From Paramacrobiotus metropolitanus (lineage: Eukaryota > Tardigrada > Eutardigrada > Parachela > Macrobiotidae), in NCBI RefSeq assembly GCF_019649055.1, contig NW_026570229.1, forward strand, positions 558,001 to 622,000: 64,000 bases of DNA, read 5' to 3'. The first letter of the stretch is position 1. The number at the start of each line of letters is the position of its first letter. This document shows positions 1 through 11,434 of this stretch, piece after piece. The position numbers and the translations under genes are program-made. Under the pieces are notes generated by a model. The model did not search any database. It was not told the origin of the DNA and saw only the letters and a program-made list of their open reading frames with translations.

Positions 1-405
1 CCAGAGTTGCATAATTTTTTTCGAATTACACAGTAATATTCGTAAAATTTCCGAAAATTAATTTCAATTTACGAAGATGCTATGACCTTAAGGAGAGTTT
101 AAAAACAATCTCCATAGTCCGTAGGTATGGAGTATGTAGGTACGTTCCGGTGCAAAATTTGGAGATCTGTCCATAACGGAGCGTTTGGTACACCTGCCTG
201 CGTTCAAGCTTTTTGGGTTATGAATTTTTATTAAGTTTTCCACTCCCGAACCGGAGAATGCGAAAACAAACGGTTTTCACGCCAGTGTATACAGATCATT
301 TGGCGGAAGCGGTAGTTCCCGTGCATGCACCTGAATCGCTTTCTCCCGGCATACTTCCTTGAAGTGTCTACCGTTGCGTTCTACCGAGGTAACCAACTAA
401 TTTAC
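1..405. other. Non-coding edge flank
   Basis: No reading frame resembling the third exon of gene A is visible here, although that exon should lie downstream of position 406 on the minus strand. The stretch at about 110-300 has weak similarity to the dispersed hairpin repeat at 19.8-20.1 kb: it shares a GGAGATCTGTCCATAA-like core and a cgttcaagctttttgg-like flank. Exon 3 of gene A therefore probably lies outside the window, or has been lost. Confidence 0.4.
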
Positions 406-2079
406 CTTCGCAATCTCCCGTGCCGTTAGCCTAGAGGATTGGCCACCCAGGCTGCCGGCGATGCAGGTTGATACGCCGGACCGATCTAGCGGCTTCGGCA
501 GAACGAGATTCCTCTCAAAGAGATCCCACAGCTCCTGGTCTAACTCTTCGCTCGATGAGGCACTAAATGTATACTGCGCTACATGGGCTGTTAGAAAGCC
601 ATCATCCATCTCGCATTCCTTCCACACCACTTTGCCGCATCTTGCATTTCTTAAGGTGCAAACTACCTTGTCCACGACACGGTTCAAACCGCCATAGATC
701 TCGCACCACCCACAGCGATAAAACACCAGTGTCGGGATCCGTTCGGGTGTGAGGACCCTGCCGATCAGAGCGGCTAATTGTTCACATCCTTCTCCACTGA
801 CATTCATGATAATCGCCACCGTGGTGCGGTTACTCAGGCACTTGAGCAAGGTGTTGGCCGCCCAACAAAAACCGTGATTAGCGAGGGTCAAAACACCGTA
901 ATCGGGATGGCCGAGAGACACGCACACATCGGGAAAGTAGGTCTCGGTGGTGAGGAGACGGTTCCACGCGTGACACACCCGCCGACAACGATTACGCCCG
1001 ATGGAGTCCAGCGAGCGGAAGAACCGCACCAACAGATCAGCCGGCAGCGGCAGACACTTTTCTGGAGGCATCTGAAACTGAATATTCTGCCTGCGGAGCA
1101 GCAACTGTATGTCCGATTCTCCACGCTCAAACTGGCCCCGTGCCGTGTCGTACACGCTTTCCTAAGACAACGAAGAGAATGCTGTCAATTTAATTTCAGT
1201 CCTTCAAAGTGCGATACTGTGGTATCTGCCTACCGGTATATTCATTTAAGCAATAGCCAATTAACAGAACAACAAGCTGCTCTGAGCGACACTAACTAAA
1301 AATGTAAAGTGGTATCCTGAATGTATCCCAGGTCATGAGTTTCGATGATTTCTGTCTGCAGCTTACAGGAGGCGCTGACTCGTAGCAAACAGAAAATAAA
1401 ATAATGGGATAGAATTACAACATTGAGATTTAACCAGAGAATAGTGACTCACCACTTCCTGTGACGTCAAAGGAAGGGGCGCTGGACATTGCAGGTAGTG
1501 CATATTCTGGCCGAGTAGGGAGATGCACAACACACGGGATGACCGGTATAAGTTATATTCGAAGATCTGCTTAAGGAGCGGAGAACTGTCAAACGAAGCC
1601 GTGGGCAATGGACAACAGCGGATCTCGAAATCACCTTTTCCCAGGCGAAGCTTCTTGAAAGCCGCGGGAGAGGGCGGCGTGCGTAGGCGGAGAGGGCGTT
1701 GACCGTGAGGGACTACTTGTGTGACGGCGCCCTCGGGCAGTTGCACTTGCACCAGTTCGGCGTCCTTCAAGTTGAAATGTTCGGTCCGTCCAGGGTACCA
1801 AATCCACGCACCGTCCGGGTAGCGGCGCTGCAGGACTTGCACGTCCCGCGGTTCGGAGGTGCGGCGGGCTGAGGTGTCGTGGGTGTATGGGAACTGCCAC
1901 TGGAAAGCCCGCGCGTATTCGACAAACTGCGCGCGCTGGTTGGCACAGTGAAAGTCGACGATCAGGCCGCCCTCCGCCACGTTAACGATCTCACCGTGCT
2001 GCAGTAGTCCGCCGTCGACGAGAACGTCCACGGAATTCCAGCGCGTGGCATTACCGCTCCCGTCACCGTAAAACGGCAT
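406..2079 (-). CDS. Gene A: MPFYG/F-box family protein (exons 1-2, 3' end missing)
   Basis: Exon 1 is 1453-2079 (209 codons, ATG at 2079, MPFYGDGSGN) and exon 2 is 406-1161 (252 codons). The 291-bp intron has donor gtgagt at 1452 and acceptor cttag ending at 1162; both junctions are phase 0, as in the paralogues. Exon 1 encodes the unrecognised domain with the core RRYPDGAWIWYPGRT. Exon 2 has a canonical F-box (LPLPADLLVRFFRSLDSIG followed by RCRRVCHAWNRLL) at about its residues 37-75, so the product is plausibly a substrate adaptor of an SCF ubiquitin ligase, acting in cytosol or nucleus. Exon 2 ends at a canonical donor (AAG|GTAAAT at 405); exon 3 is not in the window. The gene is head-to-head with gene B (about 700 bp between start codons). 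The F-box call is firm; the exon 1 domain function is unknown. Confidence 0.8.
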
Positions 2080-2186
2080 AATGCAGTTCGTGCTGATCAG
2101 GTGATTGCAAACGTACACCTTCAAAACAGCATGATAGCGTCGATCTGATAACGCTAGTACTTCCTGTCGTGGCTTCGAATAGAATA

Positions 2187-2335
2187 ATTTTACGCTAACG
2201 ACACTGAACCTCTCAAGCAGCGTTAGTATAAACGGCATCAAACATCCAACGCGAAAAGTTAAGGTTTGGAGAGCTTTGCGAACAATTTACAGGAATCTAT
2301 GTTGCCGAAGCGCCATCTTGGGCGGTTACAGGTTA
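2187..2335 (-). promoter_or_regulatory. Conserved upstream block of genes A and D
   Basis: This block upstream of gene A is clearly similar to 45920-46055 upstream of gene D. Shared pieces are acgacac(t/g)gaa(c/t)ctctcaagca, a gaactttgcgaa-like segment, and gcgccat(c/t)(t/c)tggg(c/t)ggttaca. Non-coding similarity at the same distance from both start codons suggests retained promoter or 5' UTR sequence, although simple descent from the duplication would look the same. No TATA box is evident. Confidence 0.4.
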
Positions 2336-2775
2336 CGCACGCGTTGCTGTGTACTCGCGTTGCGCGTTCTGTGTTTGGCCAGTCAAGTGTCCACGCCGTC
2401 ATCGCGCTATGAGACACAGCTCCTGCATCGCGTCCGGCTTTGCTCTCGCCTGGTTGGTATAGGCACGAGGCATGCACGTGGTGACCCAATTAGTCGATTA
2501 CGATGGATTTTGGGCGCGGTGCCGGATTCATGTTTGAGGACGCAATGCACGCTGTATTTTCGCTTTTGGCCTGGTGAACAGGCTTCTTAGTTTTAACATT
2601 ATGCGTCAATTTGGGGCTGCTCTGATGAACCCAATCAGCCCATTCTGTTCCATCCTGAATAAGGGATGAGCCTATGCCATAACTGACAGAGATTCAGCGT
2701 CACATGTGTGAATCCATTCCTCACGACGTTATTTCAAATAACTATTTGGAGATTAGTGCCAGCACGAACTGCATG

Positions 2776-4734
2776 ATGCCTTTTTACGGTAATGAGGAGG
2801 GTGATGTAACGCGCTGGAATGCCGTGGACGTGCGCCTCGACAACGGGCAACTGCAGCACGGCGACATTATAAACGTGGCGGAGGGCGGTCTGGTCGTTGA
2901 CTTCCACTGTGCTAATCAGCGCGCACGGTTTATCGAATACACACGGGCTTTTCACTGCCCCTCCTCTCCACGTAATCCCCAACGGCCGCAGGAGGTCCTG
3001 CAGCGCCGCTATCCGGACGGTGCCTGGATCTGGTACCCTGGGCGAACTCCCGCTTACGGACGACTCCAGTGCGAGGATGCGGAATTATTGGACGTGCAGA
3101 TGGCCGAGGCAGTTGTTCGGCAGCTGGTTCCTGTCGGTCAAATACGCAATCCCCCCTCGGAGGCGGATTTTGAGGAGCGCCGCGTGGCGAAGAAGGACTT
3201 CGTGGTCCGGAGTTTGCAGTTGCCCGCCGCATATTCCTTCGACGGTTCTCCGTTGCTTGGACAGCTCTTCAAACGTGAACTGAACGAACAAGGCTGTTTG
3301 TGGTGTATCTCACTGCTTAACCAGACAGTTGTATATCTGCAGCGTGGGGCGACCCCTCAACTGTCATTGAAGCTAGTGGTAAGTAAACCTACCGTAGAGA
3401 CTTTTCGTATTCAGCCCAATCTGGTCGTAATCAGGCTCGCGCTGGCGCCTTTCGTGGCGGCGGCGGTGTAGTCTAGAGCCGCCGGGTGGGGGCCACCAGA
3501 TTCTGGAATTCCGACAGGGGCGGATTGTTTTTCAAAAAAAAATATTTATTTAAAAAACTGAAAAGAACTGAAAAGAGCTTCAAAAATGCGTACAAATTCC
3601 AAAAAAATCATAAAAAGCTTCAAAAAACGCTATAATGCTTTTTTGTCGCAGTGCGACTACTTGTTATTAGCCCATAGAATGCGTTAGCCAAACTGACAAC
3701 TCTGCTGATTATTGCAGAAGAGGATATATGACGGCGCCAAGAATGATATGGAGGAAGACACCATGGACGTTCAACTGCTGCGTCGCCAGTTGGATGCCGC
3801 AGCAAAGAAACCGCGGACGAGTTCTGGCGGTGTGTCGCTGCCGGCGGAGTTGATGGTGGACGTCTTCGGCTCGCTGGACTCCATCGCTCGTATTCGTTGC
3901 CGGCGGGTGTGTGCACTGTGGAACGCCATTCTCATCAATGAAACCCAGTTCCCGGACGTGCGCGTCTCCGTTGAACACCCGGATTACCATGTTCTGACAG
4001 GCGCTTTTCAAGGGATCTACTGGGCGGGAGCGTGCTTGCTCAGGTGTCTCAGCAGCCGCACAAAGATGGTGATTATTATGACTGCCTTCGAAGGCCGATG
4101 CGCCAGTCTGGCCAGTTTAATCGAGAGAATTCTTTCACCGAAACGGATCCCGACGTTGGTGTATTATGATTGCGAATGGGCCGCGGAAGAGGGTCTTGTA
4201 GTTAGCGTCGTAGGATGGGTCGTTAGCACGTTCGGGGGATGTGGAGTATGCGAGAAAGTAATCTGGAAGAAGTGTGTCATGAAGGACCGCCGTCTCACGG
4301 CGCATATAACGCAGTACACCTTTCGCGCGCAGTCGGGTGACGAGTTGCACAGGGAGCTGTGGGATCTCTTTGAGAAGAATGTCGCCCTTAAACAGCCGCT
4401 GCATTGGCCGGCTCTATCAACATCCGTTGCCGACTGCATTGCCGGTCGACCCAGTGTTCTGTGGAAAAGATCGATTGCGAAGGTTGTATTACGCGTTTAG
4501 CGTGCTGATTATACCGTGCAGAATTCTCATTGGATGATTGTCGTTTTGCAGGTCCTCAATCATTACCAGCGCTGGGATCCGCGTCCGTCCACTCATTACC
4601 GCGGTCGCTACTGGTCGGAGGCTTGGCTCGGCGATGTGGACTCTAGTAAACTGACCATACTGACGGCAGCTTCTTTAAGTAATCTCAACACTAATTTCTC
4701 TACGGATGAAGACGAAAGCAACGAATCGGAATGA
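2776..4734 (+). CDS. Gene B: MPFYG/F-box family protein, complete three-exon copy
   Basis: Exon 1 is 2776-3378 (an in-frame ATG also lies at 2773; 2776 is chosen because paralogues start at the same MPFYG), exon 2 is 3718-4482 and exon 3 is 4552-4734, giving about 515 residues. Intron 1 has gtaagt and attgcag. Intron 2 is only 69 bp, with the weak donor gttgta and acceptor ttttgcag; all junctions are phase 0. Exon 1 carries the family domain (WNAVDV, NVAEGG, FHCANQRA, RRYPDGAWIW). The F-box lies at about residues 240-275 (LPAELMVDVFGSLDSIARIR then RCRRVCALWNAIL). Exon 3 has DPRPSTHYRGR and an acidic end. The role inferred from the F-box is a ubiquitin-ligase adaptor. The poor exon 2 donor could cause read-through to a stop at 4498-4500. 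Confidence 0.8.
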
Positions 4735-6008
4735 TACGACTCTAATTTTGAGTTAAACGGTAAAATTATAAGTCCCAAGTCCTTAGTCTGCATTAAAAAG
4801 TGCGTCGGTGGTCTTAGAATACCAAAATCTTATTGAACTACTCTGCATGTAAATCAACCAAAATGCCGAGGTTCAGCAACTTGTCGAGTTGTCGTTTCAA
4901 CAAAATGCCGGGTAAACATTCCGTCAGTCAGCAAAACGTCGGCAGCAAAGTTGTCGCTCGGCATTCGGCAAGATCGCTGCTAACAAATTGTAGGTGTGCC
5001 GCTATTGTAGTATAAATCTGCTGATAGTGGATATGCTGATTGTTTGAAGCAGTAATTAATACAGATTTTGTAATCGTGGCTGTAGTGATGAGGACGTATT
5101 GCTGCTGCTGCGTACACGGAGACGGAAATTCAGTCGATGTTGTGGATGGACTGTGAGATCTTTTGTTGAGCGACTGCGGTCGTAATCTTTCTCTATAGCA
5201 CATAACCATGATATAAGTTTTCTTTCTTCTTTTGTTTTATATTATCGGGTACAATGAATCTGTTGTCTATTTTGCTAAGTTGCTCTGAAGTCTGCAGTAA
5301 GAAAGCTGATTTTACTTTGTACGGAATTTGGCAAATTAATCGAAGTGCAGTAGATAAGTACAGCAAAAACTTTGTTATCGTTTTGGGTGGTATTTTTCAT
5401 CGTCAGTTGATTGTGTGATGGTGGCCGTAGCTTTTGACTGTGATGCAGCAATGTTGTAAACAAAAAAATAATAAGAAGTCAGCGTATTATTAAGCACTCG
5501 TCCTGTATTGAGAACATTAGTCGGATTCAGGAAAACGGTATAGCGCTTGTTAAGGTTCTCTGGTTGATAGTTACTGTAGAAGCTGCTGACCATTGAAATT
5601 GTTTGTCAGCCCGTTTTCCGGACGGTATCGGGATACCAGTAACCCGCGGTACGGGCATTGTCATAAAGCAGCAAACTGAAAATTTTACAGCAGGCCGACT
5701 GCCACCACCACCTCCGCCTCCGTCTGCTTCACCCGCCCTCCGGATGAAATCGCTTCGTCTACGGCCCACTGACCAACACCACCGGGGTTTCCCGGATCGG
5801 GCCAAGGGAGCCCAGTGGCAAGAATCGGTCAGCTGACGCGACCCCAGCTTTCAGACGGCGCCGTAGAATGTCCGCGAGCAGAGTTAGTTACAGTAATGAA
5901 GGAATGCTCTTAAAGCATCTCAACTCGAATTGCCTACTCAGCGCTTCGAGTGGGCTTCCGACTGTTCAGTTTGCAAAAGGACGCAAGATCACGAATCACC
6001 TATGATAC
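4735..6008. other. Intergenic, no gene seen
   Basis: No convincing coding sequence. The part at about 5010-5160 (with cggagacggaaattcag and tgttgtggatgg) is the parental version of degenerate sequence at 46340-46510, so the 3' flank of gene B was duplicated together with its last exons. Positions 5005-6008 otherwise look like unique AT-rich DNA up to the Gypsy insertion, including the 4-bp target copy ATAC at 6005-6008. Confidence 0.5.
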
Positions 6009-6278
6009 TGTAGCGTGTGGCTACTGTCTGTGTGTGAATGCGTACGCTAAGCAAACCGGCAAACTGTACGTTTTGTAACTTTATTCATCAACTGGCAGAA
6101 AGGAAAAGGAAAAAGTCAAGTGTTGAGGAATGACCATCGGTCAGCATGCGATGAGATGGCTGTATGTAAATGCCTAGAGGCAAGTAGGAGGAACAGATAC
6201 ATGTATAACGAATGGGCGAACGGGAGTGACCGTTAGGTATACATACAGTACACGCAAATACAGGTAACGGGCGTTACA
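6009..6278 (-). repeat. 3' LTR of the Gypsy element
   Basis: 270 bp, read on the minus strand as TGTAACGCCC...CACGCTACA, so it has the canonical TG...CA ends. A polyadenylation signal AATAAA (minus) lies at 6080-6085. It is identical to the 5' LTR except at 6227. No clear TATA box was found. Confidence 0.95.
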
Positions 6279-6289
6279 TTGCCCCCATG
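6279..6289 (-). other. Polypurine tract of the Gypsy element
   Basis: Directly upstream of the 3' LTR on the minus strand the sequence reads gcatgggggcaa followed by the LTR start. A short G-rich purine run at this position is the expected primer for plus-strand DNA synthesis; it is short and contains one pyrimidine. Confidence 0.6.
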
Positions 6290-6436
6290 CAAGTCTGAAG
6301 ATGTCCTCATCGAAGCCACAAGGGAGATAACATTAATACTCACTGGCAGCGTGTACATTGTACAATGGCTAAAGATGAAAAGAGTAATTAACGATCCGTC
6401 CATACACGGCCAGTGATGTGGCTATGAAGGAATCCA

Positions 6437-7486
6437 CTAACGGGATCCGATAAGGTGCGATAATAGTTGGGCAATTAGGCGGCGAGCACGAGATCCATTA
6501 GGAACGGAATATATATCCATCAGCCGGTCCAATGAGGACAATGTCCGGTCGCCTGCGCGGTGTTTAATGCGGATAGCGCAGAACAACCCGGCGGGGCTGC
6601 GGTTGTTTTGGTGGCGGAGTAGGCAGAGGGATGATGACATCGGTTCGGTTGCATAGGTTACCGCCGGGGCGCGCGTTGGTAAATGCGGAGGTGCGTTCTG
6701 AAGTCTGGCAGAGGTACTGAAACACTTGAAACAACATGATGATACACACGCCCGCATGCAGGCGAAAAAACACTGCAAGCAGCCTGTACGGATTCCAAGA
6801 TACAGGAATCCGGCCAGAAGGCCAAAGACGAGTAATAGTACAGACACTGTCTTTATGCGCTCAATAAATGACATATGTACAGTACTTGTTTCTATCTGAT
6901 TAGTATTTAGCATTAAATCATTAAAAACCGTAGATTTAGAATTTTGCAGTAAGGCAGACAATTCAGCAATCATATTAAGAGTGGAAGATTCTTTATTAGT
7001 AATATCAGACAGAGAGTGAAAAACATGGTCTACCGGTGTAACGAAAAAGGAACGGAAGTGGATTTTCTTCGAGAATTTAGTAAAGTTCAGAGGTACCCAG
7101 GAAATATTATTGTAAATATACGAGTATCCATTAAAGTTGGTAATGCCGTTTGACCAGAAACATGTGGAAAATGGGTGCAGAGTGAAACCATCTTTACCAA
7201 TCGTGAAATTAGAATGATGTATAGATGTAATAGGTTCAGGACCGCACTTAGTGAATACAGCATGAAAAGTGGTATTTAAGGAAGTACAAGTACGGAGAAT
7301 GGCAGTATTACCATGTACATCAAGGTGGTTACAGAGAGGAAGATTAAAAGCATGTGCTGCACGAACTGGAGAGAGTTTCGAAAGGAGGAAAAGATCGTGC
7401 TTTTTATTTTGACGGAGTTTACAAAAAATATTGTTACTATCGGCAATTAGATTATTAATCTGGTCCGACATGGTATCTAGTAACCA
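6437..7486 (-). pseudogene. Env-like glycoprotein, C-terminal part (after in-frame stop)
   Basis: This frame of about 344 residues lies in the same reading frame as the preceding pol-env frame and is separated from it by a single TAG at 7487-7489 plus five codons. It has several N-glycosylation sequons and scattered cysteines in an ectodomain-like part. A long hydrophobic segment at roughly residues 205-235 is followed by a cysteine-rich stretch (CLQCFFACMRACVSSCC), typical of a membrane anchor with a palmitoylatable cytoplasmic start, and a cytoplasmic tail follows. Together with the upstream half it represents a membrane glycoprotein of the element. The cysteine pattern reminds me of chuvirus or other mononegavirus-like glycoproteins captured by invertebrate LTR elements, but that is an impression and not an alignment. 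Confidence 0.6.
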
Positions 7487-10400
7487 CTAGTTATGTTGAT
7501 GGATAGCCGACGTATAAAAGACTTGTAAACGCACAGTAAGCTTAGAAATATCTACATGTTGAGAAATTGTGGTGTGAGAGGTTAAATTAAGCGGTAATTG
7601 TGTTGAACGATTAAAAATTTGTAGCAGAAGGGATTGGTCGTCAAAGAGGGGATAATTTGTCGCATTTGCCATGGGGCAGTCGGAGACGACAGTTAAGTTA
7701 AAATACAAATCAGTTTGACGAAGTTTATCCCGGACGTAAATGGTACTATCAGTCTTAATCAAATCACCTAAACCGGAATGAAGCTCGTGAAATTTAGAAC
7801 AATGTTGTGTTTCGGTGAATCGATTATTTACCTGCCATACGTAAGCTGTATGACCGTGAACTGCATAACCCGAAGGGTACTGTGCAGTTAGGTTACCCTG
7901 AACGGAGACCACGGCACAATTGTCGCAGTCTCGCTCCAGGGTAACTTCCTCGAAGACGCAGTTAGTAGTACGAAACTGATTACTATGCAGCCAGCTGGCC
8001 GAGCCTGTAGGATCGGCTTCATAACGAAATGCGTGACCGTCGTGTACCATAACATTGCCTGAACAATCTAACGTTTGGACCATATGCCAACAATCTACGG
8101 CACTTACTACAACAGGATATGATTTTTGGTAAGTGTCCGTCGAACCCCAGAAAAATTCACTAATGTACAGTACGTTTACCCAGCTTCTACAGGCATAGCC
8201 TTTAAAGTTGAACGACGTACTTACAGCGGAGAAAAGTTTATAAAAAACCGGTACCTGTAAGTCGGAGGCGCGGTTAGGCTGATGGCAGGAGTCGTAGTCG
8301 GAGAGGTCCAGTGAGCCGACAAAGCGTGGGTGCTGACAGTCGCACACCTGGACAAGGGGTCCGGATGTGCCGGTAGCGCCGGCATGGCGGAGGAGGAGTG
8401 CGGCCATGAGGAAAAAGGCCAAATGTGTGGCCAAGGCCGGCACACGTGGTGTTAAGCGAATAGTGTACTCTGCAGCCGGTGGTGGTGACGGTGGGGTCGG
8501 CGGCGACTGCGGTCGTGGAATGCGAGGGAGTGGTGGCAGCGGGGGCACCCGTGGCACTTTGGGCGCCCAAAGGAAAGGAACAGCCCAATCCTCGCTGTAA
8601 AAGCAGGTGTGATATGGCGTGACCGTCAGTTCGAACGAATTGACGGTCTGGAGGATGGTGGCCTCAGTGGCGTGGTAAAGCGGGCGGTAGTTATCAAGTA
8701 TATACAAGCGCGCTTCGAGTTCCGTACGCGCGTACTTGGCAACAAAATACTGGCCCGGCTGGGGGAAGTACGTGCCTGGCGGTTGTTCTCCCGGCATCAT
8801 AAGTGTGTATGGATGATAAAGTGGATGGTCGAGCGGTTCACCGGCTGTGACTGGTATGTGCGTTTCGCCATCAAGAAAATCCTCGTAGCCCGGGATGACG
8901 CCGGCACAGATTTGATGTGCCTGGTCGGTGATCAGGTTTTCCGATTCGCGGGGACCGTAGAACGGGATTGACAGACCCTTAATGTGGCGTTCCGACAGCA
9001 TGACCGCCTGGAATGTATTAAGCTGTTGTAATAAACGATGCGGCTGCTTTACCGCACGGCCGCTGAGGCGCGGGGCAGGCGGCGTGGGGTCACCGGCGGT
9101 GGCCGGTGCCGGCGATGTTGATCTGCTCGGGGTTTCAACGGCGGTAGAGACAGCCGGAGGGTGTGTGTCGTTAAGCGAATACAAAATGTCGTCGTCAGAG
9201 TCGGAGACGTCGCTCATATCGGAAACTGACCGATCGCGGTCCGAAATATCGGAATCGGAGGTAAACGCTGCACGATCGTGAAACGGACGAAGACGAGAAA
9301 TATGAGCAACCTCGGTCTTTTGGTTACCACGCAAATTGGTGAGTAAGTATGTAACTGGACCAAGCTGTTTAGTAATCGTGTAGGGACCACGAAACATATG
9401 GGTAAGCTTTTTTGACGTCCTGAGCTTAAACGTAGGTTTATGAAGAAGGACCAGGTCGCCGATAGCAAACTGAGCGTCCTTTAAGAACTGGTTATGATAG
9501 CTGAGATTAGTGTTTTGAGAAGCTTCCACGTTAGCAACAACGATTTCTGAAATTTCGGAGAAGCGGTCGATTAGATTGCGAGACAACTGCGTAGGCTCGG
9601 TGGGCAACACAAGATCCACCGGAATTGTAGCCTCTCTACCAAACATGAGGAAAAAGGGAGAAAACTTCGTCGTAGTATGAACGGAAGTGTTGTAGGCGTA
9701 TACCGCATATGGTAAGACTAGTGACCAGTCTTTGTGATAAAGGTCAACGTATTTGGAAATTATTTCGAGTAAAGAGCGATTTACGCGTTCGACGGGCGCA
9801 TTTCCTTGGCTATGGTAAGGCGATGAGTGCAAATGCTTAATGTTCAAAATATTTAACACCTGATCGAAAACTTGATTACAAAATTCTAAACCGTTGTCTG
9901 ATACAATTTTTTGCGGAAGAGAGAAAGTTAGCAAAACACAGTTGACAAGAAAGTTGGCTATCTCAATGGCTTCTTTAGTTTTTAATGCGCCAGCAACGGC
10001 AAACTTACTAAAGTGATCGACTACTACAACAATGTACTTCGTATCTGAGTAAGAAACCGGGAGCGGCCCCATAAGGTCGATGGATATGACGGCGAACGGA
10101 TACTTTGCCACAGAGTAATTTTGAAGTAAGCCTAACTGAGTACTGTTATTCGGATTCCGCGTCTGGCAGGTTAAACAGGACTGCACGTAAAGGCGAACTG
10201 AGGTTACGATATTTGTCCAGTAGAAGCGGGTTTTAACGCGCTCCCACGTCTTGGCAAAGCCCAAGTGGCCGGTGAGCTGGTTATCATGCGAACACTGTAA
10301 AACCTGCCGGCGCAATGCGCGAGGAACATACAGTAAGTTGTACGACTGACCTTCACGAATAAAGTGCTTATATAAAATATTGTCTTTAAGGATAAAGGTT

Positions 10401-11028
10401 CGAACAATCTTGCGGGCGTCACCTGAAAGTTCATTGATCGGAGTTTCTAACATATTAATGATTCGGCTGATAGACTTGTCCTTGCGCTGAAGCGCAGCCA
10501 CGTCCAGTGACCCGAATGTAAACAAAGGATGCAACGACGTTTCAATGGCATCCTCGGGAAGGGGGCAACGACTTAAACAGTCGACGTCGCCGTGAGTTTT
10601 ACCGCTTTTGTAAACTATAGTTAAATTATATTCAGATAAGAATAAAGCCCATTTAGTTAGTTTATTATTATTAAAAGATTTAGATAAAAGATAACACAGC
10701 GCGTGGTGGTCCGTGACAACCGTAACATGTCCCGGAATAAGGTAAGGCCGAAACTTGCAAAAGGCCCAGTAGAGGGCAAAACATTCGCGCTCGGTGGCGC
10801 ACCAGCGCTGTTCTGTGGAGGAAAGAGTACGGCTCGCGTATGCAATCGGATGTAAAAGGTCATCAGCGCCGTGGGGCTGGAGAAGCACAATGCCAATACC
10901 ATAACCGGATGCGTCGGTATGGACCGTAACTGGAAGAGTTGGGTTATAATGACGAAGTATCGGGGACGATACTAAAGAAGCCTTGAAATAATCTAAAGCA
11001 GCCTGTTGCTCCGCGCCCCATTCGAAGG
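7487..11028 (-). pseudogene. Gypsy RNase H, integrase and N-terminal env-like region in one frame
   Basis: The open frame runs from about 10888 (the frame itself extends upstream towards the RT break) to a TAG at 7487. In order: an RNase H domain (about residues 1-110, with YASRTLSSTEQRW and TDHHAL); the integrase zinc-binding module (GHLGFAKTW...CLTCQTRN); the integrase DDE core (IDLMGPLP, SDNGLEF, GNAPVERVNRSL); and a C-terminal GPY/F-like domain (FRGPYTI) ending near HISRLRPF. An acidic Ser/Asp spacer and an unrecognised region of about 200 residues follow. Near residue 815 a hydrophobic signal-like segment (HLAFFLMAALLLRHAG) starts the env-like ectodomain, with CDCQHPRF and many cysteines. 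In this copy integrase and env share one continuous frame. The frame relative to RT is broken near 11060. Confidence 0.85.
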
Positions 11029-11434
11029 CTACCCCGACGCGGTCCAGTTTTGTAAGCGGTGTCGCAATACTGGAAAAATTTTAATATGTTTTCTAAAATA
11101 ATTTAATTTACCAAGGACCGTTTTAAGTTCTTTTAAATTTTTAGGAGTAGGTAGTTTACAGATGGCCCGGACATTGTCTGGGTCCGGTTGAGTGCCCGTG
11201 GGCGTAACGATAAATCCTAAAAGTTTCACTTCCTGGCTAGCAAATAAGCATTTATCTGGATTTAACAACAGATTTGCGTCTTGAAGGCGTCCTAATACAA
11301 GATTAACGTGTGCGAGATGTTCGGTAAAACTTTTACTATAGATGATAATATCATCAATGTATGCTAAGCAAAACTGCCACAAGAAATCCGATAATACGGT
11401 ATTGACTATACACTGGAAAATCGAAGGTGGTTCG
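11029..11434 (-). pseudogene. Gypsy reverse transcriptase, palm/thumb part
   Basis: This frame contains the catalytic YIDD box (LAYIDDIIIYSKSF), then NPDKCLF and LGFIVTPTGTQPDPDN, which are standard Gypsy RT motifs 5-7 and connection-domain starts. It is out of frame with the N-terminal RT part (break near 11435, consistent with one base missing) and with the RNase H frame (break near 11060). As written no continuous Pol is encoded. Confidence 0.85.

Noticed and set aside
778-1299. Plus-strand frame opposite gene A exon 2
   Set aside because: It is a shadow of the F-box exon: no motif, and the minus strand has a paralogue-supported gene with splice sites.
5527-5836. Overlapping proline- or glycine-rich frames on both strands near 5.6 kb
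   Set aside because: Low-complexity (ccaccacctccgcctcc) stretch; no start context, splice sites or homology to a family I know.
8274-9281. Several alternative frames over the pol-env region
   Set aside because: Shadow frames of the long minus-strand integrase-env frame, caused by its high GC proline-rich segment.
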